From a candidate division BRC1 bacterium HGW-BRC1-1 (lineage in GTDB: Bacteria > Sumerlaeota > Sumerlaeia > Sumerlaeales > Sumerlaeaceae), in the NCBI GenBank assembly GCA_002842095.1, contig PHCB01000013.1, forward strand, positions 1 to 64,000: 64,000 nt of DNA. The letters are read 5' to 3'. The position numbers were made by a program, and so were the translations under genes. Under the pieces are notes generated by a model. The model made no database searches and was not told the DNA's origin. It worked only from the letters and a program-made list of their open reading frames with translations. Below, in pieces: positions 18,008-29,720 of the stretch (position 1 is its first letter; every line of letters begins with the position of its first letter).

Positions 18008-18259
18008 GCGGGACACGCTCCTCGTTGGTGCTTCCGGACAGAGTTCATAAGGTTATGACGACAGTTTTGGTGCAAACCGTCAACCAATTCATATTTTTCC
18101 CGCTGTTGGATTGAGAATGTCAGAAGCCTGATGGAAATTCATTTCTGCAAGCTACTGAATGGTGGGACAAAGAATATGGAACCAATCTTTGAGCCATCAG
18201 ATCCTCGCGCATTTTCCGCGCTTGCCAATGCCGCCGGATGTTCGTAGCTCACACTCCTC

Positions 18260-20203
18260 ATGAAAAGAATCAGAATATGGATCAACCTGGCCCTCGTGCT
18301 GCTGGTGGCCTTTGCGTTGCGGCGCTGGGGGCTTGCGGCGGAGTCACCCGGGCTCGAAGAAATCATGGGGCTCTCCCTCGCCCATGGCGGTTTGCGTGCC
18401 CACCTTCACTCTCAGTTTCCTGATTTTGCCCCACCCGCCTATCTCATTTTTCTGAGCTTGATGACGTCCATCGGTGGGAAATTGTGGGCGGCGAGGTTCT
18501 TGTCGCTTCTGGCGGGAGTGGCTGCACCGGCATTGCTTTATCTGATGGGCCGCCGACGGCTGCCAAGCCATGCTGCGGGGATCGCCGCGCTGATGCTGGC
18601 GGTCAATGCGCTGCACATCTTTTTCTCTCAGGAAGCGCAACCCACCGCGCTTTTCAATCTGATGACGGTGGCCGGACTCATCCTTCTCATCCGCAGCGCA
18701 GAGAACAACAAGCTGCGCGACTGGCTTCTTTATAACGCCGTGGCGGTGGCCATGGTGCAAACCCACCGCAACGGAATTTTCGTGGTGGCGGCGTTCGCGC
18801 TGGTTCATTTTATCAAACCATTTCTCCCACCCGAACCCCATGTGGTGGGTAGTGTGCGTCCGGGCCGGGCGGTCGCCAGGGCCGCCATAAACTACGGCAT
18901 CATCCTCGCCATATCGCTGCCATGGCTGGTTATTTCCATGCCGGTTGATCCTCCCTATCTTGTCACTTCTGTCACGGCTCTGGATTTCCTGGCCGTGTTC
19001 AACCGCAACTTTTGGTTCGGAGTTTCAACGCTCATTCCATTTCATCTCGTTTTTCTGGCAGGGGCGTTTTACGTACTTCTATTGCCGCCCATTATCCGCG
19101 CCGTTCGATCGATGGAGTTTCGAATCATCGCACCGTTGATCGCATTTATCGCAGCCCTGCTGCTCATGTTCGGAGTGAATCATATTCCCTCGGAGCGCCC
19201 CATTTCCGCGGCCGAAGCGGCATCCATCACCACGCCACTTTTTGCGGTGAGCGTGGGCATCCTGCTGGCATTGTGTAACCTTTATGTGCGCCTGTCCCTT
19301 GTGGCGCTGGCACTGGCACTGGCGCTGACCGGCACCGTACGTCAGCGCCAGAATGAAGATAAAGTTCCGTGGAACAAGCTGGCCGTTGAAGTGCGGCGCG
19401 TCGCTGACCCGAAGGATCTTATCGTTTTCTGGCCCGATTTCACCACCACGCTCGGCCATTACTTTCTCAACGAAGATTACCAGATTGCCTCCGCTGGCGA
19501 GTTGTTTGAAAAGTGGGCCGGGCAACCGGAGAATCCCAACGTGTTTTTCGTGCTGACCCAATACCCCATGGAGGGCTACCACGCGAATACGTTTCCCGGC
19601 GCTCTGAGCCAGTACGCCCGCACGCAAAAAGTGTGGGGCGACAGGATGAACCAAATCCTGCAGGCGAACACCCTCGACATGGCCACGCTGCGGCAATGGT
19701 ACCAGGAGCCGAAGTCGCTTAACATCATCGACGCCCACACTTCCGCCACCCAGTTCATTTTCACCCCGGCAGATGCGGCGTTCAAAGACGAAAAGCAATT
19801 CCACTACAAACGCCCCGACCTGAACTACGATTATGAAGACGGGCGCAGGGCCGTGTGGACGGCGAAAAAAGATGTGGAGTTGATTCTGCCCGTTACCCTG
19901 GCTCCGGGGTCGTATGTGCTGAAGGTGCATTGCGCGCCGGACTACTATCAGGCCTCCACGGGCGTGGAACATGATCGCGAAGTGACCGTGGAAATTCGCA
20001 CGGGCGAGGAGCGTCGCACCGCCACGATCACCGCAGAAACCACGCTACAACGGAGCTTCACAACGGAGACAGAAATGAAGACCCTGAAGGTACATATCAC
20101 CGCCTCGCCCATGCTGAAACTGGGGCGGCCGGAGAATGCGCAACTGGGGCTGAAAATTTACTCCATCAGCATCGATTCGCTTGAGGGCGACAACGCCTTC
20201 TGA
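18260..20203 (+). CDS. GT39/ArnT-like integral membrane glycosyltransferase
   Basis: 647 residues with about ten hydrophobic helices in the first 350 residues and a soluble C-terminal half. The layout, with an acidic residue pair soon after the first helix (ESPGLEEIM) and a second-loop region LARFL-like block (LWAARFLSLLAGV), resembles the PMT/ArnT/GT39 family, which moves a sugar from a polyprenyl-phosphate carrier to protein or lipid on the outer face of the inner membrane. The usual Asp-Glu of the first loop is not plain. The last 150 residues (from about VELILPVTLAPGSYVLKVHC) look like a beta-sandwich. It stands alone, convergent with the next gene with five bases between stops. Confidence 0.65.
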   Translation: MKRIRIWINLALVLLVAFALRRWGLAAESPGLEEIMGLSLAHGGLRAHLHSQFPDFAPPAYLIFLSLMTSIGGKLWAARFLSLLAGVAAPALLYLMGRRRLPSHAAGIAALMLAVNALHIFFSQEAQPTALFNLMTVAGLILLIRSAENNKLRDWLLYNAVAVAMVQTHRNGIFVVAAFALVHFIKPFLPPEPHVVGSVRPGRAVARAAINYGIILAISLPWLVISMPVDPPYLVTSVTALDFLAVFNRNFWFGVSTLIPFHLVFLAGAFYVLLLPPIIRAVRSMEFRIIAPLIAFIAALLLMFGVNHIPSERPISAAEAASITTPLFAVSVGILLALCNLYVRLSLVALALALALTGTVRQRQNEDKVPWNKLAVEVRRVADPKDLIVFWPDFTTTLGHYFLNEDYQIASAGELFEKWAGQPENPNVFFVLTQYPMEGYHANTFPGALSQYARTQKVWGDRMNQILQANTLDMATLRQWYQEPKSLNIIDAHTSATQFIFTPADAAFKDEKQFHYKRPDLNYDYEDGRRAVWTAKKDVELILPVTLAPGSYVLKVHCAPDYYQASTGVEHDREVTVEIRTGEERRTATITAETTLQRSFTTETEMKTLKVHITASPMLKLGRPENAQLGLKIYSISIDSLEGDNAF

Positions 20204-20208
20204 GGCGT

Positions 20209-21942
<1,734 letters not shown>

Positions 21943-22441
21943 GCAAAAAATCTCACAGACACGTTAGATTGTATGCAGCCACAGACGCAACAGGGATTTT
22001 GAGAATCCTAAAGAAGGTAATGGGACTGCTTAATTTTCTGCTTCTGCAACGATATGCGTCCTGTTGACGGTTTTTCAAGCGCGATATGGGGTAACGCACT
22101 GCCATTTGAGGTGATGGGGCATTGCGGATAACCAACAATCCGAAGCAAACATAATGCTCGGAGCAGCAGTGGGTTTTTCAGCAGTCCTGCTTCCTTTCCA
22201 AGTCAGCGTCGCGCCCCACTTTTTGGTCGAATTGCGACCGGTGTGCAACCGGTGTGCAAGCGGTGTGCAAGCCCCCAAAACCCCCACCCTGAGATTGCAT
22301 TCCTCCGAGTCTCTGGGCCTCTATGGTGATATTCTGTTTTCGCTTTTGCCTCTCCCTTGCCACCACTTTTCTAACCCCTGCTTCCTCTCCACCTCGCTCT
22401 TGGGCGGCGCCGCCAGAAAACTCGTGAAAAGATCACGGGCC
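21943..22441. other. intergenic region with short tandem repeat
   Basis: A 499-base gap between the start of the FHA kinase gene (-) and the stop of the HAD phosphatase gene (-). No gene is supported. It holds a three-copy 11-bp tandem repeat (described separately) and is otherwise less GC-rich than the surrounding genes. Any promoter for the FHA kinase would lie at its left end, but I see no clear boxes. Confidence 0.4.
22237..22269. repeat. three-copy 11-bp tandem repeat
   Basis: Three head-to-tail copies of ACCGGTGTGCA, the third with one change (AGCGGTGTGCA). They are exactly 11 bp apart, about one helical turn, which would place each copy on the same DNA face. Confidence 0.8.
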
Positions 22442-23116
22442 TTAAGACTGCACGGCACCGTGGAGCCAGGCGCAGAACTCATTCCATGTGGTGAAGAGAT
22501 GTTGCGCCCCGGCTTCGCGCAGCTCATCGGGGTTGGCGGTGGCAGCCCACGCCGCGCCGACAGCCACCACGCCGCAGGCAAGCGTGGCGCGCATGTCGCC
22601 GGGCGCATCGCCAATGTAGGCGCATTCGTTGGGGGCCACGCCCGCCTCGGCCATCACCTCGGCAATGTGTTGCTGTTTGCGACACCCCTCCGGCTCGCCC
22701 ATGCGCACATAGTCAAACTCGCCCAGCAGGTCGAGGCGGGCCAGCGAGATAGCGCTGGTGCCGGGACCCTTGCCGGTGATGAGAGCCACGCCCACCTGCG
22801 CTTCGTGAAGCTCCGCCAGCAATTCCGGCACCCCCTCGAAGAGGGCCGGCAGCATGGCGTCGTGGGCCGCTTCATATTCGGCAAGGTAAACAAGCAACGC
22901 CTCCTCCCACCGGTCGGGCAGGTGGCGCTGCAAGATGCCATCCTCCGACGGACCAAACATGCCGCGTACCTCGCCCTCGGTGGGGACAGGCAACCCCAGA
23001 CGCTCGTGCATGCGCTGAAACGCCGCGACAACCAGCGGGATGGAATCGGCAAGCGTGCCATCGAAATCGAACATAACCAGACGCAGAGGCGCTTTCGGAG
23101 AAGGAGAAGTGGACAT
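22442..23116 (-). CDS. HAD-superfamily phosphatase, phosphoglycolate phosphatase-like
   Basis: 224 residues from the ATG at 23116; a reading from 23200 adds 28 residues that look non-coding. HAD motifs are complete: nucleophile block VMFDFDGTLADS near the N-terminus, ALITGKGPGTS as the Thr/Lys motif, and YIGDAPGDMRA as the metal-binding acidic motif. A helical cap (about residues 20-90) places it in subfamily I with phosphoglycolate phosphatases and pyrophosphatases such as PpaX. Substrate is not determined. The ribosome-binding site is weak. Confidence 0.85.
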   Translation of the reverse strand: MSTSPSPKAPLRLVMFDFDGTLADSIPLVVAAFQRMHERLGLPVPTEGEVRGMFGPSEDGILQRHLPDRWEEALLVYLAEYEAAHDAMLPALFEGVPELLAELHEAQVGVALITGKGPGTSAISLARLDLLGEFDYVRMGEPEGCRKQQHIAEVMAEAGVAPNECAYIGDAPGDMRATLACGVVAVGAAWAATANPDELREAGAQHLFTTWNEFCAWLHGAVQS

Positions 23117-23200
23117 GCCCCCCAACAAGGTGGGACCGGCCAGGGAGTTCAAGGGGGAAATGGCGTACCCATCCAACCCCGCTCCACCCTGGTTCTGCAC

Positions 23201-23232
23201 CCCATCCCTCCCATGCCTCCCATACTTCCCAT
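23201..23232 (-). repeat. 9-bp-period ATGGGANNN repeat, copy 1
   Basis: Four CCCAT units start at 23201, 23210, 23219 and 23228, exactly 9 bases apart; on the minus strand they read ATGGGANNN repeats. It lies between the HAD gene and the FAD oxidoreductase gene. The same array type occurs at 46083 and 58339. Confidence 0.75.
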
Positions 23233-23337
23233 TTTCAATAATTACCGGTCCCGTTCTCTTTCCGGTTTACTGTTTATCTGCCGGGCTGAATCCCTTCTTA
23301 AAATCCAAACACCTCTCATGAAAGATTGGAACTAACG

Positions 23338-25155
23338 TTGAAACCCTTCTATTTAATTCTCCTCGCACTCCTTGCGGGCACCTCGCCCTCCCCCGCCGCC
23401 GATCCGTTTGAAGTCGACGTCCTCATTGTTGGCGGTGGCACCGGAAGCGTTCCGGCGGCTCTGGCGGCTACGCGCAACGGGCGCAGCGTGGTCATTCTGG
23501 AGGAGACGCCGTGGATAGGCGGGCAGTTGACGTCGCAGGGGTTGTCTTGCCCGGACGAGCATGGCCAAATTGAGACCGTATCCACCTCATCCTACAGCGC
23601 CTATCGCCGCCTGGTGCGCGATTACTACACGCTGGGCTATCGCCTCTCAGAGGCCGGCCGCGACCAAAAGTTCTTCAACCCGGGCGATGCCTGGGTGAGT
23701 CGTTTAGCCCACGAGCCGCGCGCTGCGCTGGCTGCCATCAACCAGCTTCTCAGACCCGCCACCGACGCGGGCACTTTGCGCGTCTACACGAACACCGTGG
23801 TCACCCGCGTCACCGCTTCGGCGGGCGTGGTGTCTGAGGTCACCGCCGAGCGCGTCATCGCCACCGACCCGCTCACGAAAGAGTTGCTCGTCATCCGCCC
23901 CCGCTACGTGATTGAAGCCACCCTGCTGGGCGATTTCCTCGAGATGGCGGGCGTGCCGTTCAGCGTGGGGCTGGAATCTCAGGCGCAAACCGGCGAGCCC
24001 CACGCCTACCCCGGAGAGCCCGATCCGCGCGGCGTGCAGGGATTCACGCAATGTTTCGCGGTGGAGTTTCGCCCGGGCGAAAGCCACGTCATCGCCAAGC
24101 CCGCGATGTATGAATCCTTCCTGAAGCAAAAGCGCTATTCCCTGAACGGCTTTCCGTTTTTCAGTGTCCCCGGCGCCAAAAATCCCCCCTTCTGGACCTA
24201 CCGTCGGATGATTTCGACCGCCCTTTTCGATGACGCCCGCCTGCCCAACGACGTGGTCGTGATGAATTGGGGCAGCAACGACTACCACGACCGCGACCTG
24301 ATCGGTGCCACGCCCGCCGAGCGCCTCGAAATTCTCGACGAGGCAAAGCAACTCTCCCTCGGGTTTCTCTATTGGCTGCAAACCGAATGCCCCCGCGACG
24401 AGGGGGGCAAGGGCTACCCCGAACTGATGCTGCGCCCCGACGTAATGGGCACCACCGACGGCGTGGCCATGATGCCCTACATCCGCGAGTCGCGCCGCAT
24501 CAAAGCGCGCACCACCGTGGTGGAGCAGGACCTCCACAACACCAGCCCCCTGGTGCGCGCGCGGCTGTTTGATGACTCCGTTGGCATCGGGGAATACTAC
24601 GTGATTGACCTCCACCAGATCGTGGGCGAACCCCGCCCGCTAACCGTGAGACCCAAAGGCGCCTTCACCGCGAAACCGTTTCAGATTCCCCTCGGCGCGC
24701 TCATCCCCGCTGGCGGGGGCAACGTGCTGGCGGGCCAGAAAAATCTCGGCGTGACCCACGTCGCAAACGGCGCCTACCGCATGCACCCCACCGAATGGAA
24801 CACCGGCGAGGCCGCCGGCACCCTCGCCGCCTTCTGCCTGGAGAACAGCGTCACACCCACCGAGGTGCACCAGAGCAAACCGTTAACCCGCCAACTGCAA
24901 AAGCGCTTGGTGAAACAAGGCGTCCCGATCTTCTGGTACGCCGACCTCAACCCCGCCACCCCCGAATTCGCCGGCGCGCAGATGCTCGCCATGGAACAAG
25001 GCCCCATAAACCCCAAAAGTATCAGCTTCTCCGCCGGAGCAAAACTAACCCCAGCCGACCGTAACCTCCTCGGCCCCCAAGCCAAAGACCTCCCCACCAC
25101 CGCCACCCGGCGGGATGCGGCAAAGAAGTTTGAAGAGATGGGCGGGGTGAAATAA
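23338..25155 (+). CDS. secreted FAD-dependent oxidoreductase
   Basis: About 605 residues. I chose the TTG at 23338 because it begins a good signal peptide (MKPFYLILLALLAGTSPSPAA); a TTG at 23326 in frame is possible. The mature protein opens with an FAD Rossmann motif (VDVLIVGGGTGSVPAALAA, then VVILEETPWIGGQLTSQG). The later GTTDGVAMMPYIRESRRI and NLGVTHVANGAYRMHPTEW blocks match the FAD_oxidored family often found in Planctomycetes-like genomes near polysaccharide genes. The substrate is unknown. FAD proteins with a Sec-type leader are odd because flavin must be loaded outside. It is monocistronic as far as visible. Confidence 0.8.
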   Translation: MKPFYLILLALLAGTSPSPAADPFEVDVLIVGGGTGSVPAALAATRNGRSVVILEETPWIGGQLTSQGLSCPDEHGQIETVSTSSYSAYRRLVRDYYTLGYRLSEAGRDQKFFNPGDAWVSRLAHEPRAALAAINQLLRPATDAGTLRVYTNTVVTRVTASAGVVSEVTAERVIATDPLTKELLVIRPRYVIEATLLGDFLEMAGVPFSVGLESQAQTGEPHAYPGEPDPRGVQGFTQCFAVEFRPGESHVIAKPAMYESFLKQKRYSLNGFPFFSVPGAKNPPFWTYRRMISTALFDDARLPNDVVVMNWGSNDYHDRDLIGATPAERLEILDEAKQLSLGFLYWLQTECPRDEGGKGYPELMLRPDVMGTTDGVAMMPYIRESRRIKARTTVVEQDLHNTSPLVRARLFDDSVGIGEYYVIDLHQIVGEPRPLTVRPKGAFTAKPFQIPLGALIPAGGGNVLAGQKNLGVTHVANGAYRMHPTEWNTGEAAGTLAAFCLENSVTPTEVHQSKPLTRQLQKRLVKQGVPIFWYADLNPATPEFAGAQMLAMEQGPINPKSISFSAGAKLTPADRNLLGPQAKDLPTTATRRDAAKKFEEMGGVK

Positions 25156-25254
25156 AAACCCGTTAGAAGCTTGACCCACCCCCTGTGGTAAATCTTCACC
25201 CGCCCTTCCATATCACGGTTGCGAAACTTGCTTCGCCGTGCCACGCAAGCCTTC

Positions 25255-26712
25255 ATGTTCGAACAAGCCTTCAGAAATATTGACGATATTCTCCGCAAAG
25301 AGGCGGGTTGCACCACCGAGCTCGACTACACCGAGCAATCATCCTGGCTCCTGTTCCTGAAATATCTCGATGGGTTCGAGCAGGACAAGGCGATGGAAGC
25401 CGGTCTCGCGGGCAAGGAGTACGACTTCATCCTTTCCCGGCCCTACCACTGGGAAGTCTGGGCCGCGCCCAAGGGCCGGGATGGTAAGCTCGACCATAAC
25501 AAGGCGAAGACCGGCGACGACCTGCGCGATTTCGTGAACCAGAAGCTCTTCCCCTACCTTCACGGCTTCCGTCAGCGCGCCACCGGTGCCAACACCATCG
25601 AGTATAAGATCGGCGAGATCTTCGGCGAGATCAAAAACGAGATACAGAGCGGCTACAACCTCCGCGAGATCATCGACCACATCGACGAGTTGCGCTTTCG
25701 CTCGCAGACCGAGAAGCACGAACTTTCCCACCTCTACGAGGCGAAGATCCGCAACATGGGCAACGCCGGTCGCAACGGCGGCGAGTACTACACCCCGCGC
25801 CCCCTCATCCGCGCCATGGTCAGCGTCGTCGCCCCCCAGATCGGCGAGCGCATCTACGACGGTGCCGTCGGCTCCGCTGGCTTCCTCTGCGAGGCGTTCG
25901 ACTACCTCCAGAAAGCCAACCCCCATCGCACCACCGCACAGAACAAGGCGCTGCAAACCTCCACCTTCCACGGCAAGGAGAAGAAGTCCCTCGCTTACGT
26001 CATCGCCATCATGAACATGATCCTCCACGGCATCGAAGCGCCCAACATCATCCACACCAACACGCTCACCGAGAACCTCGCCGACATTCAGGAGCGCGAC
26101 CGCTTCGATGTCATCCTCGCCAATCCCCCCTTCGGCGGCAAGGAGCGCAAAGAGATCCAGCAGAACTTCCCCATCCGCACCGGCGAGACAGCTTATCTAT
26201 TTCTCCAGCACTTCATCAAGATGCTCAAGGCCGGTGGCAGGGCGGGCGTCGTCATCAAGAACACCTTCCTGTCCAACACCGACCATGCCTCCATCAGCCT
26301 GCGCAAGCTACTGCTGGAAAGTTGCAAGCTCCACACAGTGCTCGACTGTCCCAGCGGCACCTTTCAAGGGGCGGGGGTGAAGACCGTCGTGCTCTTCTTC
26401 GAGAAGGGCGCGCCCACACGAAAGATCTGGTACTACCAACTCGACCCCGGTCGCAACCTCGGCAAGACCAACCCGCTTAACGACGACGACATTGCCGAAT
26501 TCGTGAAGTTGCAAAAGTCAAACGCCGACTCGCTCAAAAGCTGGAGCGTGGACGCCAAGACGGTTGATGCCGCCAACTACGACCTCTCTGTGAAAAACCC
26601 AAACGGCGGCGAGGAAGTGGCCCACCGCAGTCCGCAGGCCATCATGAAAGAAATCGCCGCACTGGACGCCGAGAGTGCAAAACTACTGGCAAGCATCAAG
26701 GCGTTGCTATGA
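25255..26712 (+). CDS. hsdM: type I restriction-modification methyltransferase subunit HsdM
   Basis: 485 residues from the ATG at 25255 (MFEQAFRNIDDILRKEAG). It has the N-terminal helical domain of HsdM, SAM motif I near residue 200 in the form YDGAVGSAGFLCEAF (the usual DPA is DGA here), and the N6-adenine catalytic motif NPPFGG near residue 290. It methylates adenine in the site recognised by HsdS. Its stop overlaps the hsdS start by four bases (ATGA), so the two are translationally coupled. First gene of the defence island. Confidence 0.96.
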   Translation: MFEQAFRNIDDILRKEAGCTTELDYTEQSSWLLFLKYLDGFEQDKAMEAGLAGKEYDFILSRPYHWEVWAAPKGRDGKLDHNKAKTGDDLRDFVNQKLFPYLHGFRQRATGANTIEYKIGEIFGEIKNEIQSGYNLREIIDHIDELRFRSQTEKHELSHLYEAKIRNMGNAGRNGGEYYTPRPLIRAMVSVVAPQIGERIYDGAVGSAGFLCEAFDYLQKANPHRTTAQNKALQTSTFHGKEKKSLAYVIAIMNMILHGIEAPNIIHTNTLTENLADIQERDRFDVILANPPFGGKERKEIQQNFPIRTGETAYLFLQHFIKMLKAGGRAGVVIKNTFLSNTDHASISLRKLLLESCKLHTVLDCPSGTFQGAGVKTVVLFFEKGAPTRKIWYYQLDPGRNLGKTNPLNDDDIAEFVKLQKSNADSLKSWSVDAKTVDAANYDLSVKNPNGGEEVAHRSPQAIMKEIAALDAESAKLLASIKALL

Positions 26713-27911
26713 AGGAGGGGTGGCAAAAGAAGAGGCTAGGCGAGCTCGCCGACATTGAGTTGGGAAAAACACCAGCAAGGGCAAACGCATCGCTTTGGGA
26801 TGGGAAGCGTGAAACGGGTAACGTCTGGCTTTCCATCGCTGACCTCCTTAGCGCCGAGGACAATGTTGTCGTTGATAGCAGGGAATACGTCTCCGACAGA
26901 GGCGCAGCAATGTGCAAGCTAGTTCCAAAAGGCACGCTTCTTGTTAGTTTCAAACTTACGCTCGGACGCTTGGCATTTGCTGGTCGCGATCTTCACACCA
27001 ACGAAGCAATTGCCGCGCTGACGCTCTTCGACGAACGCGAACTATCGAAGGAATTCTTGTTCTGGTTCTTGCAGTTCTTCGATTGGGTGAAGGCCGCTGA
27101 GAACGATGTGAAGCTCAAGGGAATGACTCTCAACAAGGCGAAGTTGAAACAGATGAATGTGCATTTCCCGAAGTCGCTGACCCAGCAGCGCCGCATCGTC
27201 GGCATCCTCGACGAAGCGTTTGACGGCATCGCCACCGCCAAAGCCAACGCCGAAAAGAACCTCCAAAACGCCCGCGCCATCTTCGAAAGCCACCTCCAAT
27301 CCGTCTTCAGGAATAAAAAGTGGAAATGGAAGGCCTTGGGTGACCTATGCGATCGCGTTGAATACGGTTCCTCTGCAAAGTCAAAAAATGAGGGAAGAGT
27401 TCCGGTGCTCCGCATGGGCAACATCCAAGACGGGAAGCTGGATTGGGGGAACTTAGTCTACACGAACGATAAGGATGAGATAGCGAAGTATCTTCTCAAG
27501 CACAACGACGTGCTTTTCAACAGAACAAACAGTCCTGAGTTGGTGGGAAAAACTGCTATATATAAGAGCGAGATTCCAGCTATCTTTGCAGGCTACCTTA
27601 TTCGGATTCACCGCAAGGAAGCCTTGTTGGATGGTGACTACTTGAATTACTTCCTTAATAGCCAAATCGCTTTCGACTATGGCAAGACGGTCGTCATATC
27701 GAGCGTCAACCAAGCTAACATAAACGGTTCCAAATTGAAAGAATACCCAATTCCAGCCCCATCTCTGGTGGAACAACGACAAATCGTCGAGAAGTTTGAC
27801 GCCCTCGCGGCCGAAACCCAACGCCTCGAAAGCCTCTACCAGCAAAAGCTCGCCGCGCTGGAGGCGCTAAAGAAGTCGCTGCTCCACCAAGCATTCACCG
27901 GGGAACTCTAA
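26709..27911 (+). CDS. hsdS: type I restriction specificity subunit HsdS
   Basis: 400 residues with two half-subunits, each a target-recognition domain followed by a long helix: first about residues 1-150 then LTQQRRIVGILDEAFDGIA, second about 205-350 then LVEQRQIVEKFDALAAETQR. The protein sets the bipartite DNA sequence recognised by the complex. The recognition domains are visibly less GC-rich than hsdM and hsdR, as expected for exchange between strains. The site recognised cannot be read from sequence. Confidence 0.95.
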   Translation: MKEGWQKKRLGELADIELGKTPARANASLWDGKRETGNVWLSIADLLSAEDNVVVDSREYVSDRGAAMCKLVPKGTLLVSFKLTLGRLAFAGRDLHTNEAIAALTLFDERELSKEFLFWFLQFFDWVKAAENDVKLKGMTLNKAKLKQMNVHFPKSLTQQRRIVGILDEAFDGIATAKANAEKNLQNARAIFESHLQSVFRNKKWKWKALGDLCDRVEYGSSAKSKNEGRVPVLRMGNIQDGKLDWGNLVYTNDKDEIAKYLLKHNDVLFNRTNSPELVGKTAIYKSEIPAIFAGYLIRIHRKEALLDGDYLNYFLNSQIAFDYGKTVVISSVNQANINGSKLKEYPIPAPSLVEQRQIVEKFDALAAETQRLESLYQQKLAALEALKKSLLHQAFTGEL

Positions 27912-27914
27912 ACA

Positions 27915-28556
27915 GTGTCCAAGAGCATCAATCCGGAGAAGGCGCTCATCTTTCGGATCGTGCATCTGCGTAATGTGGAGTGGATATTCCAGCACGGGTT
28001 GTACTGCCGCAACTCCGAAACCCATGACCCGAACTATGTAAACATCGGCAACATTGACCTCATCGACAAGCGCGCCAAGAGACTAGTTCCGATTCCACCC
28101 GGCGGCACGCTCAGTGATTATGTGCCGTTCTATTTCACGCCATTTTCGATTATGATGTACAATATCAAGACCGGGTACGGAGGCATCACGAAGCGCGAGA
28201 ACTGCGACATTGTCATCTTTGTGTCGTCGATCCAACGTCTCAGAGAACTGGGGCTGCCGTTCCTGTTCACAAACCAACACGCCTATTTGGTGGATACGGA
28301 GTTCATGGGCCGCGACGGGGACCTTGGCGCCATAGACTGGGCGCTCCTGCAAAACCGCGATTTCGAGACCGATTACCATGACCCCGGTAAGCAGGCACGC
28401 TATCAGGCGGAGGCACTGGTGCATAACCACGTACCTCTCGAAGCACTACTCGGGATCGGTTGCCATGATGATAAAGCCAGGGAAGAACTCGAGATGCTCG
28501 TGCGCGCGAGCTGTAAGGAATTGACAGTGAAGGTCACGCCGGGGTGGTATTTTTAG
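27915..28556 (+). CDS. darT: DarT-family DNA ADP-ribosyltransferase toxin
   Basis: 213 residues starting at a GTG four bases after hsdS. It matches DarT (DUF4433): RIVHLRNVEWIFQHGLYCRN as the NAD-binding His segment, VPFYFTPFSIMMYNI in the core, and RYQAEALVHNHVPLEALLGI, where the Glu is the expected catalytic residue. DarT attaches ADP-ribose to thymidine (or guanosine) bases of single-stranded DNA and blocks replication; several act against phages. Its antitoxin gene follows after two bases. Recognition is by motif only; which base is modified is not predictable. Confidence 0.92.
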   Translation: MSKSINPEKALIFRIVHLRNVEWIFQHGLYCRNSETHDPNYVNIGNIDLIDKRAKRLVPIPPGGTLSDYVPFYFTPFSIMMYNIKTGYGGITKRENCDIVIFVSSIQRLRELGLPFLFTNQHAYLVDTEFMGRDGDLGAIDWALLQNRDFETDYHDPGKQARYQAEALVHNHVPLEALLGIGCHDDKAREELEMLVRASCKELTVKVTPGWYF

Positions 28557-28558
28557 TT

Positions 28559-29629
28559 ATGATCCGTTTCGTCAAAGGGAACCTTCTGGAAGCGCCCGTC
28601 GAGGCCGTCGTCAACACCGTCAATACGGTGGGGGTGATGGGTCGTGGAATCGCGCTCATGTTTCGGGAGCGGTTTCCGGAGAACACGCGCGCCTATCAGA
28701 TCGCCTGCAAGGCGGGGCAGGTTCGGGTCGGTGCGATGTTTGTGACCGAGAACGCTGAGTTGACCGGTCTCAAGTGGATCATCAACTTCCCCACGAAAGA
28801 GCATTGGCGCAATCCCTCGCGCATTGAGTGGATCCAATCGGGGTTGGTCGCGCTGAAGGATGTTGTGCGAGAGAATGACATTCGATCCATCGCCATCCCG
28901 CCGCTTGGCTGCGGCAACGGCGGACTGGATTGGGGCGAAGTGCGGCAGCTTATCGAGTCCACCTTCGCCGACATGGATAGCGTGGATATCATTGTTTACG
29001 AGCCAACGGCAAAGTACCAGAATGTCGCCAAGCAGACCGGGGTGGAGGAACTGACACCCGCCCGCGCACTGATTGCCGAGATGGTGCGGCGTTACTGGGT
29101 GCTGGGCATCGAATGCACCCTGCTCGAAACCCAGAAACTCGCATGGTTTCTCGAGCGCACGATCTCGCGACTGGGGCTGGAGGACCCGCTTAACTTACAA
29201 TTCAAGGCCAACCGCTTCGGCCCCTTTGCGTACAGGCTGACGCACCTTCTCAACGGACTCGATGGAAGCTTTTTACACTGCAACAAACGCATAGCCGATG
29301 CTACGGCGTTTGACACGATCTGGTTCGAGGATTCGAAGCGCGATCTGGTGGAGCACTACTTAAAGACCGGAGAAGCCAAGAAATATCTTCCCGCGCTCGA
29401 AGCCGCTGATCAACTCATTGACGGGTTCCAGTCTCCACTCGGGATGGAAGCACTGGCCACTGTGGACTGGTTGCTGAAGCGCGAGGGCGCGGAGCCCACG
29501 CTGGAGGGCATTCTCGAGGGCCTGAGCCGGTGGCCGGCTGGTCTTCCGGCCATACGACGAAAGCAAAAAATCTTCAGTGACAGCCTCCTGACGTTGGCCT
29601 TGGAGCGCATCGAGACCTGCGCGGCGTGA
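28559..29629 (+). CDS. darG: DarG-family macrodomain antitoxin
   Basis: 356 residues from the ATG at 28559; a GTG at 28544 would overlap darT and adds five residues. Residues 1-155 are a macrodomain (MIRFVKGNLLEAPVEAVVNT, VGVMGRGIALMF, IAIPPLGCGNGGLDW) that removes ADP-ribose from DNA. The helical C-terminal half (ALIAEMVRRYWVLG, QKLAWFLERTISRLG, FKANRFGPFAYRLTHLLNGL) is the DarG domain that binds and silences DarT. Both halves are intact, so the toxin should be neutralised. Translation is linked to darT by a two-base gap. Confidence 0.93.
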   Translation: MIRFVKGNLLEAPVEAVVNTVNTVGVMGRGIALMFRERFPENTRAYQIACKAGQVRVGAMFVTENAELTGLKWIINFPTKEHWRNPSRIEWIQSGLVALKDVVRENDIRSIAIPPLGCGNGGLDWGEVRQLIESTFADMDSVDIIVYEPTAKYQNVAKQTGVEELTPARALIAEMVRRYWVLGIECTLLETQKLAWFLERTISRLGLEDPLNLQFKANRFGPFAYRLTHLLNGLDGSFLHCNKRIADATAFDTIWFEDSKRDLVEHYLKTGEAKKYLPALEAADQLIDGFQSPLGMEALATVDWLLKREGAEPTLEGILEGLSRWPAGLPAIRRKQKIFSDSLLTLALERIETCAA

Positions 29630-29720
29630 GGTTTTCTTTTAACGCAAACCCATCCGGCAGACCCGGCCACAGCCCAAGCCTTTTATTTTCAGCACTATGC
29701 TTGCTTAAACGCAAAACCCC

